Part shown: in pieces, positions 8,273 to 19,787 of the stretch
Layout: each line of letters opens with the position of its first letter
Position numbering within the stretch: position 1 is the first letter of the stretch
From: Roseomonas gilardii subsp. gilardii
Lineage (GTDB): Bacteria > Pseudomonadota > Alphaproteobacteria > Acetobacterales > Acetobacteraceae
Direction: 5' to 3'
Assembly (NCBI RefSeq): GCF_023078375.1
Contig: NZ_CP095554.1
Span: 2,468,501-2,532,500, forward strand
DNA length: 64,000 nt
Notes under the pieces: model-generated
The model's input: the letters and a program-made list of their open reading frames with translations, nothing else
Databases searched by the model: none
What the model was told of the DNA's origin: nothing
Translations under genes and position numbers: made by a program

Positions 8273-9183
8273 GGCACGACCTGCGGCGTGGCGCCCTGCT
8301 GATCGTCTCGGCCGGGCTGATCTGGCAGTTGATGAACGCCCTGGTGAAGCAGCTCGGGACCACCATCCCGGTTCCCGAGCTGATGTTCTTCCGCAACCTC
8401 TTCTCCCTGCCGATGGTGCTGCTGATCGCCTCGCGCGGCACGATCACGCTGCGCACGCGGCGCTTCGGTGGGCATGTGATCCGGGCCAGCACCGGGCTGA
8501 TGGCGATGAGCCTGTCCTTCCTGGCGGTGAGCGCGCTGCCGCTCGCGGAGCAGCAGGTGCTGGGCTACACGCAGCCGCTCTTCATCACCATCCTGGCCAT
8601 CCCCTTCCTGGGGGAGCAACCCGACCGCCGGCGCTGGATGGCGGTGCTGGTGGGCTTCCTGGGCGTGATGACCGTCGCGCTGGGCCAGGGCGGGCTGGGC
8701 GGCGGCAGCGCGCCGGGCTGGGCCTATGCCGCGGCGGTGACGCAGGGGCTGATCTCCGCCCTCACGACGCTGCAGATCCGCCAGCTCTCCGCCACCGAGA
8801 GCAGCTCCACCATCACGCTCTGGCAGGCCATCCTGATGACGGCGATCATGACCTGCGCACTGCCCTTCGTCTGGGTGACGCCGACATGGGGGCAGTTCGG
8901 CCTGCTGATCCTGCTCGGCACGCTGGGCGGGCTGGCACAGGTGCTGCAGACGGAGGCCTTCGCTTCCGCCCAGGTCTCGGCGCTCGGCCCCTATACCTAT
9001 TGCGGGCTGATCTGGGCGACGATCATCGGCTGGACCGTCTTCGGCGACGCGCCGTCGCTGGTGATGATCCTGGGCGCGCTTCTCATCGTGGGGGCGGGCC
9101 TCGCCATCCTGCCGGGCCGTGCGCGGCCCGAGCCGGTGGCCCAGCCCCGCACCAAGCCCCGCCCGGCGGTGGCGGGCGAATGA
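8269..9183 (+). CDS. EamA/DMT-family transporter (second of pair)
   Basis: 304 residues, ATG overlapping the stop of the first EamA gene. It has ten hydrophobic segments in two EamA repeats; PVPELMFFRNLFSLPMVL and LPLAEQQVLGYTQPLF are the conserved helix 2 and helix 4 regions. It is clearly a diverged paralogue of its neighbour, not a recent copy. It is in turn coupled by ATGA to the MBL hydrolase gene, so all three are probably one transcript. Substrate unknown. Confidence 0.85.
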   Translation: MRHDLRRGALLIVSAGLIWQLMNALVKQLGTTIPVPELMFFRNLFSLPMVLLIASRGTITLRTRRFGGHVIRASTGLMAMSLSFLAVSALPLAEQQVLGYTQPLFITILAIPFLGEQPDRRRWMAVLVGFLGVMTVALGQGGLGGGSAPGWAYAAAVTQGLISALTTLQIRQLSATESSSTITLWQAILMTAIMTCALPFVWVTPTWGQFGLLILLGTLGGLAQVLQTEAFASAQVSALGPYTYCGLIWATIIGWTVFGDAPSLVMILGALLIVGAGLAILPGRARPEPVAQPRTKPRPAVAGE

Positions 9184-10088
9184 GCATCCCCTTCCTCACC
9201 GGCGACGGCCTGCCGCCCGGCGAGGCGCGGGAGGAGGTGGCCGGCGATGCATCGGCCGGGCTTCCGCCCGTCCGGCGCCTCCTCTGCGGCAATCCCGGTC
9301 CGCTCACCTTCCGCGGCACCAACACCTGGCTGATCGGGCGGGGCGAGGTCACGCTGCTCGACCCGGGGCCGGAGGACACGGCGCATCGCGAGGCCATCCT
9401 GCGCGCCACGCGGGGCGAGCGGATCGCCCGCATCCTGGTCTCGCACACGCATCTGGACCATTCGGGCGGCGCCCCCGCCCTGGCCGCCGCGACCGGCGCG
9501 CCGGTGCTGGCCTGGGGCGCGCATCCCACCCCGCCGGAGGCCGGGGGGATGGGGGCGGATCATGGCTTCCGCCCGGATGTCCTGCTGGCCGATGGCGAGG
9601 CGGTGGAGGGCGAGGGCTGGCGCCTGCGCGCCCTGCACACGCCGGGGCATTGCGCCAACCATCTCTGCTTCGTGACGGAGGGGGAGGGGCTGCTCTTCAG
9701 CGGCGACCTCGCCATGTCCTGGTCCACCAGCGTCGTCTCCCCGCCCGATGGCGACATGGCGGACTACATGCGCTCCCTGGCCCGGATCGCGGGGCGGGAC
9801 GACCGGCTGATGCTGCCCGGCCACGGCCCCGTCCTGCCCCGGCCCGCCTCCTTTCTCGCCGCCCTGGCCCGCCACCGGGAGGCCCGCGAGGCGAAGGTGC
9901 TGGCGGCGCTGCGCGCGGCGGAGGGTGTGGTTCGGGCCGAGGATCTGGTCCCGCCGGTCTATGGGCCGGCCCTGGACCCGCGCCTCGTGGGCGGCGCGGC
10001 GCGCAGCCTGCTCGCCCATCTGCTGAAGCTGTCGGCGGAAGGGCGGGCGCGGCGGGAGGAAGACGGCTTCCGTGCCTCGCCCGGGTGA
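9180..10088 (+). CDS. MBL-fold metallo-hydrolase (LACTB2-like)
   Basis: 302 residues. The zinc motif HTHLDH is at 89-94; HTPGHCANHLCF supplies the next histidine and SGDLAMSW the bridging aspartate. MLPGHGPVL gives the last histidine. A winged-helix-like tail (LARHREAREAKVLAAL onward) matches the C-terminal domain of LACTB2-type enzymes. The family hydrolyses phosphodiesters, thioesters or lactams; LACTB2 itself is an RNA endonuclease, but the bacterial substrate is unknown. Its ATG at 9180 overlaps the transporter stop, giving a three-gene operon. Confidence 0.85.
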   Translation: MSIPFLTGDGLPPGEAREEVAGDASAGLPPVRRLLCGNPGPLTFRGTNTWLIGRGEVTLLDPGPEDTAHREAILRATRGERIARILVSHTHLDHSGGAPALAAATGAPVLAWGAHPTPPEAGGMGADHGFRPDVLLADGEAVEGEGWRLRALHTPGHCANHLCFVTEGEGLLFSGDLAMSWSTSVVSPPDGDMADYMRSLARIAGRDDRLMLPGHGPVLPRPASFLAALARHREAREAKVLAALRAAEGVVRAEDLVPPVYGPALDPRLVGGAARSLLAHLLKLSAEGRARREEDGFRASPG

Positions 10089-10092
10089 CTGG

Positions 10093-10120
10093 CCGGCGGC
10101 AGGAAAGGACTTGCCGCCGG
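10093..10120 (+). terminator. Hairpin just after the MBL gene
   Basis: CCGGCGGCA at 10093-10101 pairs perfectly with TGCCGCCGG at 10112-10120 around a 10-base purine-rich loop, five bases after the stop codon. No T-run follows, so intrinsic termination is uncertain. A second smaller stem (AGCGGGG facing CCCCGCT) lies at about 10190-10210. Confidence 0.4.
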
Positions 10121-10311
10121 GAAGGGAGCCGGTGACATTCCGGCGAATCGGTGCCGTCGCCATTTCCCGCGGCGGCGCCTGCGGCTAGAGCGGGGGGCGC
10201 AAGCCCCGCTCCGCTTGCCGGGACAGATCGCGGCGGCTCCCCTTGGAATCGCCGCGGCCCGATCGAAACTACCGGAAGCGGCAAGGCGCTGCCGGAGGCA
10301 AGGAACCAGCC

Positions 10312-10620
10312 ATGTTCACGCTTGAGATCGGCGGCAAGCCGGTTGCCATCACCGATGCGGGGGAAGACGAAGCCCGCGAGATCTTCGAGGGCAAGGAATT
10401 CCGCGACGATCTTCTGGACCTGGAGGGCGAGGACGGCCCCCTCTGGGACGGCGAGGCCGCGCTGAACTGGCGCCCCGCCACCGAGGAGGAGATCGCCGAG
10501 TTCCGCCAGGTGGAACTGGAGGAAGAGGACGAGGAGGACGAGGAGGATGACGGCCCGGTCATCATGTTCCTCGTGCCGCTGGTCGAGGATGACGAGGACG
10601 AGGAATACGAGGAGGACTGA
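10312..10620 (+). CDS. Very acidic small protein, function unknown
   Basis: 102 residues from ATG 10312, with AGGAACC eight bases upstream as ribosome binding site. The first half (MFTLEIGGKPVAITDAGED) looks folded. The last third is two runs of Asp/Glu separated by the hydrophobic strand GPVIMFLVPLV. It has no cysteine, no signal peptide and no recognised domain. The acidic runs suggest binding to a basic partner or to metal ions, but this is only inference. It is a single gene, convergent with the aminotransferase at 10724. Confidence 0.7.
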   Translation: MFTLEIGGKPVAITDAGEDEAREIFEGKEFRDDLLDLEGEDGPLWDGEAALNWRPATEEEIAEFRQVELEEEDEEDEEDDGPVIMFLVPLVEDDEDEEYEED

Positions 10621-10631
10621 GCGCCTCCTTT

Positions 10632-10644
10632 CCCGCTTCGCGGG
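10632..10644. terminator. Small hairpin between convergent genes
   Basis: CCCGC at 10632-10636 pairs with GCGGG at 10640-10644 around a TTC loop. It is preceded by CCTTT. It lies 12 bases after the stop of the acidic protein and could end both that gene and, in the other direction, the aminotransferase. Confidence 0.3.
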
Positions 10645-10723
10645 GCGGGGCGTGGCCTCGCGGTCACGCCCTCTCCAACCCGTGCCCGGCCCGGGCTGAC
10701 GCCTTCCGGCCGGCTCCGGTGCC

Positions 10724-11920
10724 TCAGCGGCGGCTGAAGAACCCCTCCAGCCGCGCCATCGCCTCGCGCGCCAGTTCGGGCGAGATGGCGAAGCACAGGC
10801 GCAAGCAGCCCTGGCCCGCCGGGCCGAAGGCGGTGCCGGGCGCCACGCCCACCTTGGCCTCCCGCAGCACCCGCTTGGCGAGGTCGAGGGCGCTCTTCTC
10901 CCCCTCCACCGAGAAGAACAGGTAGAAGGCCCCCTCCGGCACGCTCAGCGTCACGCCGGGCAGGCGGGACAGGCCGTCCACGAAGATCTGGCGGCTTTCG
11001 GCGCAGCGGCCGACCATCTTGCGGATGAAGCCGTCGCCCTGTTCCAGCGCCACGATCGCCGCGTGCTGCACGAAGGTGGGGATCGAGGTGGTGTTGTACT
11101 GGTTCAGCTTGGCGAAGGTGGCGTCGAGCCCCTCCGGATAGACCACCCAGCCGGCGCGCCAGCCGGTCATCGCCCAGTTCTTGCTGAAGGTGTTGGTCAC
11201 CAGCAGCCGGTCGTCGGGCCGCGCGATCTCCAGGAAGGAGGGCGCGATGGCATTGCCGTAGGTGAAGTGGTTGTACACCTCGTCGGAGAGAATCCAGATC
11301 TTCCGCTCCCGGACGAAGGCCAGCAGCCTTTCCATATCCGCGCGCGGCATCACCCAGCCCGTGGGGTTGGAGGGCGAGTTGATGACGATGACCTTCGTGC
11401 GCTCCGTCACCGCCGCGAAGAGGTCCTCCAGCGACAGGGTGAAGCCGCCATCGGCCTTGCGGCGATAGGCGACCGGCACGGGCACGCCGCCGCAGATGCG
11501 CGCCGCCTCCAGCAGGTTCGGCCAGGCGGGGGAGGGGTGGATGACCTCGTCGCCCGGCTCCAGCACCGCCTGGAAGGCCTGCATCACCGCGTTCATGCCG
11601 CCTGAGGTCACGGAGAAGCGCGAGGGCGCGACCTCCACCCCCCAGTGGCGGCGGTGGTAGTCGGAGAGCGCCTGGCGCAGCCGGGGCAGGCCGAGGGAAT
11701 AGGTGTAGCGGGTATGGCCCTCGCGCAGCGCCTGCACCACCGCCTCGGTCACGAAATCCGGGGTGGGGAGGTCGCCCTCGCCGATCCAGAGCTTGATGAC
11801 GGCGGGGTCCTCGCGGGCGAGGTCGGCCACCTCGGCGATCTGGCTGCTGCCCAGGCTGCGGACGCGGTCGGGCAGTGTCTCGTTCAGGTCGTTCACGGCA
11901 TCGGAAAGGGCGGCGCTCAT
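10724..11920 (-). CDS. Class I/II pyridoxal-phosphate aminotransferase
   Basis: 398 residues, a full-length aspartate-aminotransferase-fold enzyme. NSPSNPTG lies at 181-188, SDEVY at 212-216 and the Schiff-base lysine is Lys247 in TFSKNWAMTGWRAGW. RLCFAISPEL near the C-terminus supplies the arginine that binds the substrate carboxylate. The family moves an amino group between amino acids and 2-oxo acids. The amino-acid specificity cannot be set from sequence. It appears to be a single leftward gene with its start at ATG 11920. Confidence 0.85.
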   Translation of the reverse strand: MSAALSDAVNDLNETLPDRVRSLGSSQIAEVADLAREDPAVIKLWIGEGDLPTPDFVTEAVVQALREGHTRYTYSLGLPRLRQALSDYHRRHWGVEVAPSRFSVTSGGMNAVMQAFQAVLEPGDEVIHPSPAWPNLLEAARICGGVPVPVAYRRKADGGFTLSLEDLFAAVTERTKVIVINSPSNPTGWVMPRADMERLLAFVRERKIWILSDEVYNHFTYGNAIAPSFLEIARPDDRLLVTNTFSKNWAMTGWRAGWVVYPEGLDATFAKLNQYNTTSIPTFVQHAAIVALEQGDGFIRKMVGRCAESRQIFVDGLSRLPGVTLSVPEGAFYLFFSVEGEKSALDLAKRVLREAKVGVAPGTAFGPAGQGCLRLCFAISPELAREAMARLEGFFSRR

Positions 11921-12126
11921 AGGACCTCATGCGCGGGCGGCGTCGGAAGGGAGCGATTATCGCGTGCCGGACCGGGGATGGCCACAGCGGCGGCGCCGGA
12001 TTGCGGCCGGACAGCCATGCGGGGCCACGATGTGCCGCCGCGCCCGCGGCGGATATCCGTATGATGTCCGCCGCAACCGGCCTATGGTCGTTACGAATCC
12101 AGTTTCAACAACGGCCGGATATCACC

Positions 12127-12381
12127 ATGGCGATCGAGATCTACGCGGGTGTCCATCGTCCGATGGAGGACAAGCCGGGCCGGGACAGATGGAGTTTCGA
12201 CGCCTCCATCGACGGACAGCACGGGATCGTCGAGTTCTCCGCGCCCTCGGGCACCGGCGATGCGCAGGCCCGTGAGTTCGCCCGCGACATCCTGACGCGG
12301 TATCCGGAACGCCTCCAGGGCATCACATCGACGCGCGGCGTTCACGACGTCTGGAGAGTCCAGACGCCGGACGGCAGCTAG
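12127..12381 (+). CDS. Hypothetical protein, 84 residues
   Basis: A short ORF from ATG 12127. The protein is soluble and has no motif I recognise (MAIEIYAGVHRPMEDKPGRD at the start). The third positions are GC-rich as in real genes here, and the ORF occupies an otherwise empty gap. It ends seven bases before the convergent fghA stop. No clear ribosome binding site was found. Plausible but unproven. Confidence 0.45.
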   Translation: MAIEIYAGVHRPMEDKPGRDRWSFDASIDGQHGIVEFSAPSGTGDAQAREFARDILTRYPERLQGITSTRGVHDVWRVQTPDGS

Positions 12382-12388
12382 GTCCGCA

Positions 12389-13238
12389 TCATCCCGCGCC
12401 GAGGCGCGCCGCATGCCAGCGGAGATGGTCGGCCATGAAGCTGCCGATGAAGAAGTAGGAGTGGTCGTAGCCCTCCTGCATCCGCAGCGTCAGCGGGATG
12501 CCCGCCTTGGCGCAAGCCTCGCGCAGCAGTTCCGGCTTGAGCTGGTTCTCCAGGAACGGGTCCGCCGTGCCCTGGTCCACCAGAAGTTCCGGCAGGCGGC
12601 CGCCATCCTCGATCAGGGCCGTGGCGTCGTGGCCGCGCCAGAGGGGCCGGTTCGGGGCGCGGTCCGGGCCAAGATAGGCGGTGAGGGCCTTCTCGCCCCA
12701 GGGGCAGCGCATCGGCGACACGATCGGCGCGAAGGCGGACACCGAGCGGAAGCGGGCGGGGTGCCGCAGCGCCAGGGTCAGTGCCCCATGGCCGCCCATG
12801 GAGTGGCCGGTGACCGACTGCCGCGACAGGTCGGCCGGGAATGCCGCCGAGACGATGTCCGGCAACTCGCCGACCAGCCAGCTTTCCATGCGAAAATGCG
12901 GCGCCCAGGGGGCCTGCGTGGCATCGAGCCAGAAGCCCGCGCCCTGGCCCAGGTCATAGGCCGGGTCGTCGGCCACGCCTTCCCCTCGGGGGAGGTGTCG
13001 GGCGCGACCAGGATCAGTCCGAGTTCGGCGGCGAGGCGCTGGGCACCGGCCTTCTCGGTGAAATTGGCCTCGGTGCAGGTCAGGCCCGAGAGGAACCAGA
13101 GGACGGGAAGCTTCGCCCCCGCCTCCGCCTGGGGCGGAAGGTAGAGGCCGAAGCGCATCGGCGTGCCGGTCGCCGTGCTGTCGTGGCGGCACACGAACTG
13201 CGTGCCGCCGAAGCTCCGGGCGCGGGACAGGACCTCCA

Positions 13239-13239
<1 letters not shown>
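12389..13239 (-). pseudogene. fghA: S-formylglutathione hydrolase, frameshifted in this sequence
   Basis: The N-terminal part (MEVLSRARSFGGTQFVCRHD, then LPVLWFLSGLTCTEANFTEK) is in one frame and the rest in another. The second part holds the nucleophile GHSMGGHGAL and the catalytic histidine in YDHSYFFI. The frames join if the five-G run at 12988-12992 held six, giving APDTSPRGEGVADD, the expected family sequence. The enzyme hydrolyses S-formylglutathione to formate and glutathione, the second step of formaldehyde oxidation. ATG 13239 shares its A with the stop of the dehydrogenase gene (TGATG), so the pair is an operon. The gene is probably intact in the living cell. Confidence 0.85.
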
Positions 13240-14387
<1,148 letters not shown>

Positions 14388-14553
14388 GGCGTTCAGTTTT
14401 CCCGCTGAGGACGGTTTCGGACAAATGCCCCGCGCCCGGGATGGCGGGCCGGCCGGCGGGGGATCGTGGCCGCACCATAGGGCATCCGGCGCGGGAGGCC
14501 AGCCGGGCCGGCAGCGGGGTGGGGCGGAAGGGCCGGGTGGGGGCCGGAGCGGA

Positions 14554-15216
14554 TCACGGTGTGGTTCCCGGTGCGGCTGGGAGTATGGCCGGGGGCGTGT
14601 CGCGGGCGAAGGCGGCGCGCAGGGCATCGGCGGGGATGATGGCGGTGCTGGAGGTGTAGGAGGTGAACGCCATCGTGCCGCCCCGCAGGCGGAAGCAGAG
14701 ATCGGCCGGGTCGTGGCGCAGGTCGCGGCTGACATATTCCGGGTCAGGGATGTCGCCGGTTCTGTACTTCCCGGCCTGCGACACGATGTCGGGGAAGAAG
14801 CTGTAGACGATGCGGCCATCGGCCCGCCGGGGCAGCGGCGCCGGGTCCAGACCTGCCATCATGACGCTTCCCGCCGCGGTGTGAACGGAGGAACCGCCCG
14901 TGAGCAGCCGATCCCCGTCGAACCGGGCGTCGGTGCAGAGCGATATGGCGGCCCAGATGGTGTGGCCGCCATTGGCGTGGACCCGCGCCAGGTCGTGCGC
15001 GGTGGAGAAGCGCACAAGCAATGTGGGAATAGGCTGCGAGGGTGGGCGGTCCGGCGACAGCCAGGATTCCGGATGGTCCAGCAGGTCCGTGACCTCGACG
15101 CCTTCGAAGCGCAGGTCGTGGATGCGCGGGGAGCTGAGCATGAAGCTCCAGACGGCACATCCGGGCAGGGTGAGAGGGAGGAGCGCGGCGGCGAGGCGGA
15201 GCGTGCGGGCGATCAT
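14554..15216 (-). CDS. Lipoprotein of unknown function, second tandem copy (candidate immunity protein)
   Basis: 220 residues. The signal peptide [20 protein letters not shown] ends in a lipobox-like LPGC, then a mature part of about 200 residues with no known domain. It is closely similar to the upstream copy at 15213. Differences gather between about residues 37 and 56, and the C-terminal 80 residues before the tail are almost identical. Its ATG overlaps the stop of that copy by ATGA. It is third in an operon begun by a lipase-like protein. That order resembles lipase effectors followed by duplicated periplasmic immunity lipoproteins, but the link is inference. Confidence 0.65.
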   Translation of the reverse strand: MIARTLRLAAALLPLTLPGCAVWSFMLSSPRIHDLRFEGVEVTDLLDHPESWLSPDRPPSQPIPTLLVRFSTAHDLARVHANGGHTIWAAISLCTDARFDGDRLLTGGSSVHTAAGSVMMAGLDPAPLPRRADGRIVYSFFPDIVSQAGKYRTGDIPDPEYVSRDLRHDPADLCFRLRGGTMAFTSYTSSTAIIPADALRAAFARDTPPAILPAAPGTTP

Positions 15217-15851
15217 GGCTGGGCCGGGGGCGTGGCGCGGGCGAAGGCGGCGCGCAGGGCATCGGCGGGGATGATGGCGGTGTTGGAGGTGTAGGAGGTG
15301 AACGCCATCGTGCCGCCGCGAAGGCGGAAGCAGAGGTCGGCCGGGTCGTGGCGCAGGTCGCGGCTGACATATTCCGGGTCAGGGATGTCGCCGGTTCTGT
15401 ACTTCCCGGCCTGCGACACGATGTCGGGGAAGAAGCTGTAAACGATGCGGCCATCGGCCCGCCGGGGCAGCGGCGCCGGGTCCAGACCTGCCGTCATGAC
15501 GCTTCCCGCCACGGTGTGAACGGAGCGGCTGCCCGTGAGCAGCCGATCCCCGTCGAACCGGCCTTCCGTGCAGAGCGATATGGCGGTCCCGACCGAGTGG
15601 CCGCCATTGGCAAAGACCCGCGCCAGGTCGTGCGCGGTGGAGAAGCGCACAAGCAATGTGGGCATAGGCTGCGAAGGCAGCCTATCGGATGCGGACCAGA
15701 ATTCCGGATGGTCCCTGAGATCCGTCACCTCGATGCTCTCGAAGCGCAGGTCGTGGATGCGCGGGGAGCCGAGCATGAAGCTCCACACGGCGCAGCCGGG
15801 CAGGGTGAGAGGGAGGAGCGCGGCGGCGAGGCGGAGCGTGCGGGCGATCAT
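14575..15851. repeat. Tandem gene duplication of about 640 bp
   Basis: The two lipoprotein genes form a direct repeat with a period close to 637 bp. The stretch from about 14590 to 14930 matches about 15225 to 15565 with only scattered changes. The halves encoding residues 37-56 and about 80-95 are much more diverged. This uneven pattern suggests either recent gene conversion of one part or selection for change in the other. Confidence 0.8.
15213..15851 (-). CDS. Lipoprotein of unknown function, first tandem copy (candidate immunity protein)
   Basis: 212 residues with the same signal peptide and LPGC lipobox as its neighbour, then [20 protein letters not shown]. There is no known domain. It starts eight bases before the lipase-like stop (15858) is cleared, so the operon order is lipase, this copy, second copy. 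Being anchored in the periplasm immediately downstream of a putative phospholipase is what an immunity protein would require. No experiment supports this, and a structural or assembly role is also possible. Confidence 0.65.
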   Translation of the reverse strand: MIARTLRLAAALLPLTLPGCAVWSFMLGSPRIHDLRFESIEVTDLRDHPEFWSASDRLPSQPMPTLLVRFSTAHDLARVFANGGHSVGTAISLCTEGRFDGDRLLTGSRSVHTVAGSVMTAGLDPAPLPRRADGRIVYSFFPDIVSQAGKYRTGDIPDPEYVSRDLRHDPADLCFRLRGGTMAFTSYTSNTAIIPADALRAAFARATPPAQP

Positions 15852-15857
15852 GGCGGC

Positions 15858-16745
15858 CTACCGCCTCGCCCCGGTGGCGGGCCAGCGGCCGAGTGCCGCG
15901 TCCTCCGCCGACAGCCCGTTGCCGTCGCGTGCCTCCATCATGGTATCGAAGCTGCCATGCGAGGCATTCGCGTTCAGATGCACATCCGCGTAACCGCGCG
16001 GGCGCTCGTTATAGGCGCCGCCGATGACGGCCACCATGTTGGAGAAATCGAGCGGCCCGCCACCGGCCGCGTTCACGTTCATCCAGTGACCGGCACCCTT
16101 CCGCGCCCAGGCCAGGAAGGCGGCGTCCCGGAAGCTGCCGACCGGGTCGATGGTCACCAGCGTATCGACCGACCTGTTTTCCTGCGCCAGCCTGCCCACG
16201 ACCTGGATCGCCGTGTTGCCGCCCCAGCTATGGCCGACCACGGACACCTTGGTTCCGGGCGGGAGGTTTTCGATGTAGCGCTGGATGTCGTCGGCTTGGT
16301 CGTGCGCGTAGTATTTCTCCTGTATGCCGGGATTTCTCGTGGCAAAATCCGCGCCGTATATTTCGACAATCCCCGACAACCACTTGTCGCCCGCCCCACC
16401 CACGAAGATCACCACCCGCTTTTCCGGCTGGTTGCCGTTGGCGGGTGCTGCCGGTCCCGGATCGTTGGCGGGGCTGGGGGCATGGGCCGCCTCGCCCCGG
16501 CCGGAGGCGCGGGACTGGGTGTAGCCGCTGACCTGTTCCGCATGGCCGTTGCGCTGGCGCTGGTAGGGGCGGACCCGCACCTGGCTGCGCTGCCCGTCGC
16601 CCCGTCCTGCCTCGTTGGCGGCGACGAGCTGGCGCCAGCCCTCGCCGACCCAGGCGCGGAAGGCGCCGCTCTCCGGATGGCCTGTCTGGGTGTAGCGCGG
16701 GTCGCGCATGGCGGCGCGCAGTTCCTTCTCCGTGATCGCCGGCAT
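15858..16745 (-). CDS. Alpha/beta-hydrolase, lipase-like, with a separate N-terminal region (candidate secreted effector)
   Basis: 295 residues, no signal peptide. The hydrolase domain begins at about 110 with KRVVIFVGGAGDKW. The nucleophile elbow GHSWGG is at 171-176 with Ser173, and VTIDPVGS at about 197-204 supplies a likely acid. The final histidine is probably in the NASHGSFDTM stretch. The first 100 residues hold ELRAAMRDPRY and a Gln/Arg-rich linker (VRPYQRQRNGHAEQVSGYTQ), patterns I have seen in phage-structural and toxin proteins. Two lipoprotein genes follow in the same operon. A type VI-style lipase effector with immunity partners fits; an ordinary esterase is the alternative. No secretion genes are in view. 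Confidence 0.6.
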   Translation of the reverse strand: MPAITEKELRAAMRDPRYTQTGHPESGAFRAWVGEGWRQLVAANEAGRGDGQRSQVRVRPYQRQRNGHAEQVSGYTQSRASGRGEAAHAPSPANDPGPAAPANGNQPEKRVVIFVGGAGDKWLSGIVEIYGADFATRNPGIQEKYYAHDQADDIQRYIENLPPGTKVSVVGHSWGGNTAIQVVGRLAQENRSVDTLVTIDPVGSFRDAAFLAWARKGAGHWMNVNAAGGGPLDFSNMVAVIGGAYNERPRGYADVHLNANASHGSFDTMMEARDGNGLSAEDAALGRWPATGARR

Positions 16746-16824
16746 TCCGGCTCTCCATCTCTCTCACGGAAAGGTTACCGAATACCCGTCAAGGTTGCAA
16801 GAATAAAATCCTATTCCGCCGCTG

Positions 16825-17537
16825 TCACCGTTTGCGCTCGCCCCGTTCCGGAAACCGGTTGTCGAACCCGGCGAAGCGGATCAGCGCGCGCTCGTCCCAC
16901 GCCTCGGGTGGCAGGGCGAGCAGGGCGCGGAACTCCCTCAGCACGCAGGCGGTGATGGGGGCGAGGCGGGCGGGCGGCGTGCCCTCCAGCGGCACCCAGG
17001 CCAGCGCCTCCAGTTCGCCGGACCCGGCCAGCTCGCCCCGCACCGCCTCGGCGGGGGCGAGCAGGAAGCGGGCGTTGAAGCGGATCGGCATGGTGGGCGG
17101 GGTGACGGCGCGGCAGAGATAGCGGAGCGGCGCGAGGTCCGGCCGCAGCGTGCCATCGGGCGCGAGGTCCCCCAGCAGGAGGCCGGTTTCCTCCCGCAGC
17201 TCCCGCGCGGCGGCCACGGCCAGGGCCTGGGCCAGGCGGGGCGGGGCGCGGCGTTCGAGCGCGCGGCGGGTGGGTTCGGCGAGGGGGTGAGCACGGGCGT
17301 GCGGCGGTCGGCGGCATCGACGCGGCCGCCGGGAAAGACCAGGACGCCGGGCATGAAGCGGTGGGCGGCGCTGCGCAGGCCCATCAGAACCTCCACGCCG
17401 CCGCCCCGGGTCTGGCCCTGGGTCTGGCGCCAGAGGATCAGCGAGGCGGCATGGGCGGGGGCGCTGGCGACGGCCCTGGCTCCGGGGCGCGCGGCATCCC
17501 GCGGCGAGGTCTTTGTCTTGTCCTGGACGCTCATCAC
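16825..17537 (-). pseudogene. NUDIX hydrolase, frameshifted in this sequence
   Basis: The first frame, from MMSVQDKTKTSPRDAA at 17537, holds LILWRQTQG and MPGVLVFPGGRVDAADRR. The second holds the rest of the NUDIX box, AVAAARELREETGLLLGDL, and RFNARFLLAPAEAV. They join if the five-G run at 17283-17287 held six, giving TPVLTPLAEPTRRALERR. NUDIX enzymes cleave nucleoside-diphosphate-linked compounds; this layout with FPGGRVD is typical of the larger CoA/ADP-ribose-type members, but the substrate is unknown. It is divergent from the Rrf2 gene, so the two share the 176-base upstream region. Confidence 0.75.
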
Positions 17538-17630
17538 GGCAGCTTCGCACCGGTGGCCAGGGTTGGGAAAGGGTGGGGTGCCGGGACTGGTGGCCGCAGT
17601 TGCGAACGTCGCTCAAACCATTGCGAGTGC

Positions 17631-17685
17631 TTGACAAACTGTGCCCCGGCTCGCATCTGGGCCATACCGGACCCCAGAGGTCCAG
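17631..17685 (+). promoter_or_regulatory. Candidate promoter and dyad operator for the Rrf2-suf operon
   Basis: TTGACA at 17631-17636 matches a consensus -35 box. No good -10 hexamer lies at the right spacing; CATCTG at 17654 is weak. An imperfect dyad follows: CCGGACC at 17667-17673 faces GGTCCAG at 17679-17685 (six of seven pairs). It lies about 30 bases before the Rrf2 start, where an autoregulatory site would be expected. Both calls are tentative. Confidence 0.35.
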
Positions 17686-17713
17686 TATTCAGCTCCCTGC
17701 CGGAGGTCCTGCC

Positions 17714-18166
17714 GTGCTGCGGTTGTCGAAACTGACGGACTACGCCATCGCCGTCCTGGCCCGCCTCGGCCAGGAGGGAGGGCTGCGCACGGCACCGGAA
17801 CTGGCCGCCGGCACCGGCCTGGGCGAGCCCACCGTGTCCAAGGTGCTCAAGACCCTGGGCCATGCCTCCCTCGTGGAGGGCGTGCGCGGCTCCCGCGGTG
17901 GGTACCGTCTGGCACGGCCGTTGTCACGCATTTCGCTGGCCGAGGTGGTGGTCGCCATGGACGGGCCGATCGCGCTCACGGCCTGCGTCGACGGTTCCGT
18001 CAACAGTTGCGAGGCCGAGGCGCTCTGCCCCGTGCGCGGACGCTGGAACCCGGTGAACGACGCGATCCGGGATGCGCTGGCCTCCGTTTCCCTGGCCGAC
18101 CTGACGGCCAATCCCTGTCAATCGCATGGCCGCGCCGCTTTGCCGGTGCCCGCCGCCGCGCAATAG
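17714..18166 (+). CDS. Rrf2-family Fe-S-sensing regulator of the SUF operon
   Basis: 150 residues from GTG 17714, opening [20 protein letters not shown] as in IscR/SufR-type Rrf2 proteins. A winged helix-turn-helix covers about 25-70 ([22 protein letters not shown] region). Cys91, Cys99 and Cys105 form the cluster-binding set. The first spacing is seven residues rather than the five usual in IscR. It stands 22 bases before sufB and reads the same way, so it is almost certainly the cluster-sensing regulator of that operon and of itself. Repression when clusters are plentiful is inferred from the family. Confidence 0.88.
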   Translation: MLRLSKLTDYAIAVLARLGQEGGLRTAPELAAGTGLGEPTVSKVLKTLGHASLVEGVRGSRGGYRLARPLSRISLAEVVVAMDGPIALTACVDGSVNSCEAEALCPVRGRWNPVNDAIRDALASVSLADLTANPCQSHGRAALPVPAAAQ

Positions 18167-18188
18167 CCGAAAGAGCAAGGACAACGAG

Positions 18189-19700
<1,512 letters not shown>

Positions 19701-19787
19701 GGAATTGGCCCCTTCGGGCGTGAGAGGAACAGGCCCGGCCGTGGCGCACCTGCGTGTGCCGCGCCGGCGCCGGATGGGATAAGAGCG

